DNA of 64,000 nucleotides. Origin: Edaphobacter aggregans DSM 19364. Its GTDB lineage: Bacteria > Acidobacteriota > Terriglobia > Terriglobales > Acidobacteriaceae. A model generated the notes under the pieces. That model searched no databases and was not told the origin of the DNA. It saw nothing but the letters and a program-made list of their open reading frames with translations. The translations under genes were made by a program, and so were the position numbers. Below, one piece after another: positions 62,913-64,000 of the stretch. The first letter of the stretch is position 1; every line of letters begins with the position of its first letter. The stretch lies in the NCBI RefSeq assembly GCF_000745965.1, contig NZ_KN050790.1, forward strand, positions 135,501-199,500, written 5' to 3'.

Positions 62913-63584
62913 ATGAATCACCAGAGCAACGATCGGGGGCAGCTAAGGATTAAAATGCCAGTGAGCGGCACAAAACCACGAAAGCGACTTACGCGCGAGG
63001 AGAGCAGAGCACAGACTCGTGCCACATTGATCGCCGTAGGACGCAGACACTTTCTGCGTTACGGGCTTGGCGGCGCTGTGGCGGAGAAGATCGCGGAGGA
63101 TGCCGGTTATTCTCGGGGCGCTCTGTATTCCAACTTCGACGGTAAGGAAGAGCTGTTTGTCGCTGTAATCCATGAGGAACAGGCGCGCCACCTGAATTTC
63201 TTCCGGTCTCTATTGGAGGAAGAGCCTTCAGGCAAGAAGCGGTTGAACAAAATGCGGGACGCCATTGCCGACCTGATGACGGACCATGATTGGATCGTGC
63301 TTCGTGCTGAATTCGAGGTCGGAGCTCTTCGAAGCGAACGTATCCGGCAAAGCTTTGTTGAAGTGCATCGGCAGCAGCTTCGCGACGGAGGTGAGCTTGT
63401 CAGGGACCTCTTGCGCTCTCCTGAAGTCACCTCGAGATTGAAGCCGGATGATTTCATCACGGTTGTCATCAATCTCGCTCATGGTCTGGCAGTCACCCAG
63501 AGAATCCTTGGCACAGAACTCTCTCAGAAAAGCACGCGCAGCCTGGTTCAATCTCTGTTTGATCATTTGATATCGTCCGCATGA
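62913..63584 (+). CDS. TetR-family transcriptional regulator
   Basis: The protein has 223 residues. The start ATG 62913 has GAGGTAG 6 bases upstream. The N-terminal HTH (about 30-75: QTRATLIAVGRRHFLRYGLG, AEDAGYSRGALYSNFDGKEE) is standard for TetR. The C-terminal helical ligand domain (about 85-220) resembles TetR_C members with VLRAEFEVGALRSERIRQSF. TetR proteins repress nearby transporter genes until a ligand binds. The DHA2 pump gene at 60235 with its inverted-repeat operator is the nearest likely target. Confidence 0.92.
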   Translation: MNHQSNDRGQLRIKMPVSGTKPRKRLTREESRAQTRATLIAVGRRHFLRYGLGGAVAEKIAEDAGYSRGALYSNFDGKEELFVAVIHEEQARHLNFFRSLLEEEPSGKKRLNKMRDAIADLMTDHDWIVLRAEFEVGALRSERIRQSFVEVHRQQLRDGGELVRDLLRSPEVTSRLKPDDFITVVINLAHGLAVTQRILGTELSQKSTRSLVQSLFDHLISSA

Positions 63585-63730
63585 ATACTCGGCTGGCCGC
63601 AACAATTCCACCGATCACCGCTCATTACTCCCGAATGAAGGGCAAATCGCAAGTAGAGTCTCAGTTGGTGATGACAGGGCAAGTCGCTCGTGGAGGCGCG
63701 ACGGCAACGTGTTCTACAAGTTCTGGTCCC

Positions 63731-63797
63731 GGTAGGGACGCTCATTACTGAGCGCCCCCCGGAGAGATCCGTACAGGCGCGTCTACGCATACGGCTC
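63731..63797 (-). ncRNA. 3' end of a group II intron (domains V and VI)
   Basis: On the minus strand, just after the maturase stop, GAGCCGTATGCG-TAGA-CGC...GTACGGATC forms domain V with the AGC catalytic triad at its base. GGGGGCGCTCA-GTAA-TGAGCGTCCC then forms domain VI, ending CTACC near 63731. Domain V starting GAGCCGTATGCG is typical of bacterial class C introns. The stretch 63585-63730 between the TetR stop and the intron end holds no gene. Confidence 0.8.
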
Positions 63798-64000
63798 TTA
63801 CGAAGGATGAGTGGCGTAGAAGCGAGCCTCGGGATAGGGATGCAGGATGCGGGGTGGTGGGATCCATCTGTCGAAGATTGGGGTATATTTCGCCCACTTC
63901 TTTCTCGCGGTTTGACTGCGACGAACCAAAACGTTTCGCCATAGTCGATGGAGGCGATGCTTGAAGTTGGACAACTGGTCGATGTTGCCGGGAACAGCAT
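63798..64000 (-). CDS. Group II intron-encoded protein, C-terminal end (runs off window)
   Basis: The open frame from the window edge to TAA 63800-63798 reads VPGNIDQLSNFKHRLHRLW, RNVLVRRSQTARKKWAKYTP and PPPRILHPYPEARFYATHPS. This is the end of the maturase (domain X) region and the conserved tail R-I-L-H-P-Y-P-E-x-R-F of group II intron reverse transcriptase/maturases. It is in frame and intact as far as seen, directly followed by domain V, so the intron may be functional. The RT domain lies beyond 64000. Confidence 0.85.
   Translation of the reverse strand, partial: AVPGNIDQLSNFKHRLHRLWRNVLVRRSQTARKKWAKYTPIFDRWIPPPRILHPYPEARFYATHPS

Overview
The window looks like chromosomal DNA of an acidobacterium in or near the Acidobacteriaceae (Terriglobus/Granulicella/Edaphobacter type). 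This is an inference. It rests on a TonB-dependent receptor with an N-terminal carboxypeptidase-regulatory-like domain, many Tat-exported sugar-active enzymes, two-component proteins of regulator-propeller and ABC-substrate-binding type, high G+C coding DNA with C-rich third positions, and dispersed repeats of the CTGAGCGAAGC...GTCGAAGGACCTGC type.

Layout. (1) 1-1.8 kb: start of a propeller protein and an MFS transporter, both on the minus strand. (2) 2.0-9.2 kb: a decayed, lower-G+C accessory segment. It opens with a 3' fragment of tRNA-Asn and holds a FixL-like PAS kinase, a decayed second copy of its N-terminus, a FixJ-like regulator, a lone receiver, a universal stress protein, a truncated HlyD protein and a truncated IS5-type transposase. 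A repeated ATTACAT motif lies upstream of several of these genes. (3) 9.2-21.5 kb: a GH63 glucosidase coupled to two NarL-type regulators and an ABC-substrate-binding/histidine kinase fusion, then a DcaP-like porin, a 5'-truncated amidohydrolase, a DUF3300/DUF2950 pair and a frameshifted OmpA gene. (4) 21.7-37.2 kb: a carbohydrate-use island with two Tat-exported putative glycan-active proteins, GH27, PL5, GH95-like and GH105 enzymes, IclR and LacI regulators, an SSS symporter and a D-amino-acid-oxidase-like flavoprotein whose domain order appears circularly permuted. (5) 37.3-43.9 kb: class Ia ribonucleotide reductase (nrdA-nrdB) behind a cobalamin riboswitch, then a DUF2252 protein and a membrane protein. 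(6) 44-54.2 kb: repeats, a second sugar operon (Gfo/Idh/MocA oxidoreductase, ApbE, TIM-barrel isomerase), a TonB receptor, another isomerase, and a putative zinc-binding gene broken by an amber codon behind a hairpin leader found twice in the window. (7) 54.5-59.3 kb: a four-gene operon of OmpR regulator, HAMP kinase, outer-membrane barrel and cupredoxin-like protein. (8) 59.3-64 kb: a tRNA-Leu 3' fragment, a group II intron RT relic, a DHA2 efflux pump with a TetR regulator, and the 3' end of a second group II intron running off the window.

How the parts fit. Both sugar regions pair exported depolymerising enzymes with uptake (SSS symporter, TonB receptor) and inner catabolic oxidoreductases or isomerases. 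Four signalling modules (PAS kinase/FixJ, NarL/ABC-kinase, OmpR/HAMP kinase, IclR/LacI) sit beside the genes they plausibly control. Several genes (OmpA, GH105, LacI) are broken only by single-base indels, most of them in or beside short base runs. That pattern fits either real decay or sequence error and should be settled before calling them dead.
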